Below are positions 62,099 through 64,000 of a DNA stretch of 64,000 nt, piece after piece (the first letter of the stretch is position 1; each line of letters begins with the position of its first letter). Below the pieces are notes generated by a model. The model did no database searches, was not told the origin of the DNA, and saw only the letters and a program-made list of their open reading frames with translations. The translations under genes were made by a program, and so were the position numbers. The stretch spans positions 62,001 to 126,000 of the forward strand of contig JAJCKG010000009.1 in assembly GCA_020558355.1 (NCBI GenBank), given 5' to 3'. Origin of the DNA: a bacterium 210820-DFI.6.37. GTDB taxonomy: Bacteria > Bacillota > Clostridia > Peptostreptococcales > Anaerovoracaceae.

Positions 62099-62722
62099 TC
62101 AGTCTTCAGATAAAATAATAAGAAGGGTTCCGTTTTTTACCCGAATAAGAGCTGTGTCTTCTTCATATTCATTACTGACACCCAGAGGAAAAGTTCCAGT
62201 AAGCGTATAATCGGAAAGCGGATACTTGAGACCTGAGACAGAAACGCCCGAGCTTGTGTCAGACAGAGACAAAATTGACACATGCTGCCCGCTTTTTTTT
62301 GTCAGCTTTAGCTGTCCGTTACAGAGGATCGTGCAATAATTTTTTTTGTCCTTTATAGCGATCCGATCTACTTCCTTTACATGGCCGGCCATAATTTGAA
62401 TATTCGCCATGGAATGGTCAAACCGACCGCCAAGTCCGCCTAAAATCAGAATGTCTCTGCAGCCCATATCCAGCGCGGCCTGAATGCAAAGTCCGGTATC
62501 CGTGTCATCCTTTTCAGCTGGATAAGTGAGGATTTCCATGCCGGAAGGCAGGGGCCCCTTTAGAGAGTCAAAGTCTCCGATCAGATAGTCCGGTGTGATT
62601 TCGGCGGCCTGGGCGTAGTTGTATCCTCCATCCGCGCAAAGAATGCAGTCCGGCTCATATCCATCCATTAAATCCGGGAGATTTCCTTCTATATAAGATG
62701 TAATAATCGCGCACTTTTTCAT
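62099..62722 (-). CDS. Thiamine pyrophosphokinase
   Basis: 207 residues from the ATG at 62722. Converts thiamine to thiamine diphosphate. CADGGYNYA, LIGDFDSL, KDDTDTGLCIQAAL and LGGLGGRFDHSMANIQ are the family's catalytic and nucleotide-binding motifs. The C-terminal thiamine-binding beta domain includes SGVSVSGLKYPLSD and GVSNEY. The earlier in-frame ATG at 62905 would add a hydrophobic stretch foreign to the family. Confidence 0.93.
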   Translation of the reverse strand: MKKCAIITSYIEGNLPDLMDGYEPDCILCADGGYNYAQAAEITPDYLIGDFDSLKGPLPSGMEILTYPAEKDDTDTGLCIQAALDMGCRDILILGGLGGRFDHSMANIQIMAGHVKEVDRIAIKDKKNYCTILCNGQLKLTKKSGQHVSILSLSDTSSGVSVSGLKYPLSDYTLTGTFPLGVSNEYEEDTALIRVKNGTLLIILSED

Positions 62723-62959
62723 AATTGAGATACCTGCTTTCCAATTTAAAATAACCTGGAAGAACGATGGTCCGTTTCCATAGTAAAAACCATTATAACA
62801 CAGGAATATAGGAAGAAAAGTCCAAAATGAAAAAATTGTAAAAAAACAGAATTCGCTGTCAATCTTTCTGAAAGAACAATTTGATGGAAGTATAGGAAAA
62901 ATCAATGCGAAAACGCAATAAAAATCCTAAAATAAGACAAACTTTTAACTATTATCCAC

Positions 62960-62988
62960 TTGAAAAAAGAATAGGATAGAGATATAAT
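62960..62988 (+). promoter_or_regulatory. Promoter of the NifU-like gene
   Basis: TTGAAA (62960-62965), 17-base spacer, TATAAT (62983-62988). It is the only element I see in the 317-base gap 62723-63039. Confidence 0.65.
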
Positions 62989-63039
62989 CAATGCAGAAAG
63001 GACATATAAAGATTAGACAAATTTCGAGGTGAATGAAAA

Positions 63040-63315
63040 GTGGAAGAACGAATCACAAAAGTTCTGAAAGAAAAAGTAGACCCGGTCCTGGCGGAGCATT
63101 ACGGCGGCGCCACACTTACCGGATTTGAGAATAATGTTGCAAAAGTAAGACTGACAGGGGCGTGCGCGTCCTGTCCTTCCGCGCAGTATACAATCGAAGA
63201 TGTAGTAAAAGAAATCGTCATGGAAAATTGTCCGGAAGTAAAAGATGTAGTGCTGGATACCTCAGTCAGCGAGGATCTGATTGAAATGGCAAGAAAGCTT
63301 TTGCACAAGAAATAA
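63040..63315 (+). CDS. NifU-like iron-sulfur scaffold protein
   Basis: 91 residues from a GTG start behind GAGGTGA. It consists of the C-terminal NifU domain alone, with the cluster-ligating C42 and C45 in GACASCPSA. Such proteins carry or transfer Fe-S clusters. The next gene encodes a 4Fe-4S/FAD dehydratase, so a supply role for it is a reasonable but untested idea. Confidence 0.88.
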   Translation: MEERITKVLKEKVDPVLAEHYGGATLTGFENNVAKVRLTGACASCPSAQYTIEDVVKEIVMENCPEVKDVVLDTSVSEDLIEMARKLLHKK

Positions 63316-63344
63316 TTGGTATGTTAACAAATGCGATTTTGTTG

Positions 63345-63375
63345 GTACAAGATTTGCATAAGTTATAAATGGTTA
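63345..63375 (+). promoter_or_regulatory. Possible promoter of the 4-hydroxybutyryl-CoA dehydratase gene
   Basis: TTGGTA followed after 16 bases by TATAAA, in the 125-base gap. The match is moderate. Confidence 0.35.
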
Positions 63376-63440
63376 ATGCTAGGGGACTTGTCGGAATCCA
63401 CCGGCAGGAATCCTAAGAATAAAAAAGGAGTGATTTTATT

Positions 63441-64000
63441 ATGCTAATGACAGGAGCTCAGTACATTGAGAGCTTAAGAAAGTTGAAGACAAGAGTTTAT
63501 ATGTTCGGTGAACAGATCGAAAATTGGGTAGATCATCCAATTATCAGACCGTCCATCAATTGCGTAGCAATGACATATGACCTTGCGCAGGATCCTGAAT
63601 ACGCTGACCTGATGACAGCAAAATCAAGCCTGACTGGTGAAACAATCAACAGATTCGCTCACCTGCACCAGAGCACTGATGACCTGAGAAAAAAGGTTAA
63701 GATGCAGAGACTGCTCGGACAGAAGACTGCTTCCTGCTTCCAGAGATGCGTAGGTATGGACGCTTTCAACGCGGTATTCTCAACAACTTATGAAACTGAC
63801 AAAAAGTATGGAACAAACTATCACGAAAACTTCAAAAAGTTCCTGGAATATGTTCAGAAAAATGACCTGATCGTTGACGGCGCTATGACTGACCCTAAGG
63901 GTGACAGAGGTCTTGCTCCTCACGCTCAGAAAGATGCTGACCTGTTTGTACATATCGTAGAAAGAAAAGAAGACGGTATCGTAGTTGCTGGCGCGAAAGT
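63441..64000 (+). CDS. abfD: 4-hydroxybutyryl-CoA dehydratase / vinylacetyl-CoA isomerase (5' part)
   Basis: The first 186 residues, open at the window end (full enzyme about 490). Dehydrates 4-hydroxybutyryl-CoA to crotonyl-CoA through a ketyl radical using FAD and a 4Fe-4S cluster. Cys99 and Cys103 (TASCFQRCVG) fall exactly at two of the cluster ligands known in the Clostridium aminobutyricum enzyme. MTGAQYIESLR and HPIIRPSINCVAMTYDLA are conserved. AAAAGGAGTGA precedes the ATG. Codons here are strongly biased, as in highly expressed genes. It places 4-aminobutyrate/succinate-type fermentation in this organism. Confidence 0.93.
   Translation, partial: MLMTGAQYIESLRKLKTRVYMFGEQIENWVDHPIIRPSINCVAMTYDLAQDPEYADLMTAKSSLTGETINRFAHLHQSTDDLRKKVKMQRLLGQKTASCFQRCVGMDAFNAVFSTTYETDKKYGTNYHENFKKFLEYVQKNDLIVDGAMTDPKGDRGLAPHAQKDADLFVHIVERKEDGIVVAGAK

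Noticed and set aside
63380..63415. Leader hairpin before the 4-hydroxybutyryl-CoA dehydratase gene
   Set aside because: GTCGG/CCGGC can pair only with a wobble and no T-run follows; too weak to call.
1..64000. Pyrrolysine-containing ORFs with in-frame TAG
   Set aside because: Several genes end in TAG (for example at 2088, 5519, 6155, 12707, 14739), but extension past these stops ends quickly or runs against the next gene's frame. Only the hemC junction is in frame with a following gene.
1..64000. CRISPR array, insertion sequences, prophage, rRNA or ordinary tRNA genes
   Set aside because: No regularly spaced repeats, transposase or integrase ORFs, or conserved RNA gene sequences were recognised. 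The sigma-like HTH protein at 33993 has a phage-like look but no other phage gene is near.

Overview
The window reads as chromosomal DNA of a spore-forming, strictly anaerobic member of the Clostridia (Eubacteriales). The order is supported by a CwlJ/GerQ spore-germination pair, an anaerobic cobalamin pathway using the CbiK chelatase, a SipW/TasA-type matrix operon, a 4-hydroxybutyryl-CoA dehydratase gene typical of amino-acid-fermenting anaerobes, and promoters of the usual TTGAAA/TATAAT type. The mixture (PylSc homologue, 4-hydroxybutyryl-CoA dehydratase, OFA-type transporter) would suit the Anaerovoracaceae / Family XIII group, but the genus is a guess.

Region 1 (1-8326) is the most unusual part. 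Two related radical SAM enzymes (BioB/PylB type) bracket a NitT/TauT-type ABC importer (permease, ATPase, lipoprotein) and a second ABC module (DUF4418 membrane protein, FtsX/MacB-like permease, LolD-like ATPase). A promoter then drives a 47-residue protein and a clear homologue of the catalytic subunit of bacterial pyrrolysyl-tRNA synthetase (PylSc). No pylC, pylD, pylSn, tRNA-Pyl or UAG-interrupted methyltransferase gene is visible in the window. This is either part of a pyrrolysine system whose other genes lie elsewhere, or a repurposed PylSc-plus-radical-SAM system making or activating another amino acid.

Region 2 (8378-21345) is a twelve-gene tetrapyrrole/cobalamin operon behind a cobalamin riboswitch with a terminator/antiterminator: cbiK, cbiD, cbiF, hemA, cbiH, cbiJ fused to a precorrin-2 dehydrogenase domain, hemC, cobA-hemD fusion, cbiB, cobD, cobQ/cbiP, cbiC. 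It covers glutamyl-tRNA to uroporphyrinogen III and many corrin-ring steps, but cbiL, cbiG, cbiE, cbiT, cbiA and hemB are not here.

Region 3 (21462-33802) is mostly housekeeping: a CarD-like regulator, the CwlJ/GerQ pair, a Na/Pi cotransporter with PhoU domain, an L,D-transpeptidase, dnaE, pfkA, a ClC chloride channel and an amidohydrolase. The dnaE leader carries a small structured element that recurs at 45.4 kb.

Region 4 (33902-44049) is a surface-matrix island: a small HTH regulator, a structured leader ending in an attenuator, two mini-ORFs, three SipW-type secreted/anchored proteins around a SipW-like signal peptidase, then a 1620-residue CnaB/SpaA/InlB-repeat adhesin and a 436-residue CnaB protein. 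No sortase or LPXTG motif is seen.

Region 5 (44061-64000) holds dinB, a small stress-type operon, a metallophosphatase, two FAD-dependent oxidoreductases, a LuxR regulator with an OFA-type transporter and a YtcJ-like amidohydrolase sharing a 14-bp promoter-proximal motif, gpmI, addA, an ECF S-component with an amidohydrolase, thiamine pyrophosphokinase, a NifU-like protein and the 5' part of 4-hydroxybutyryl-CoA dehydratase, which runs off the end.
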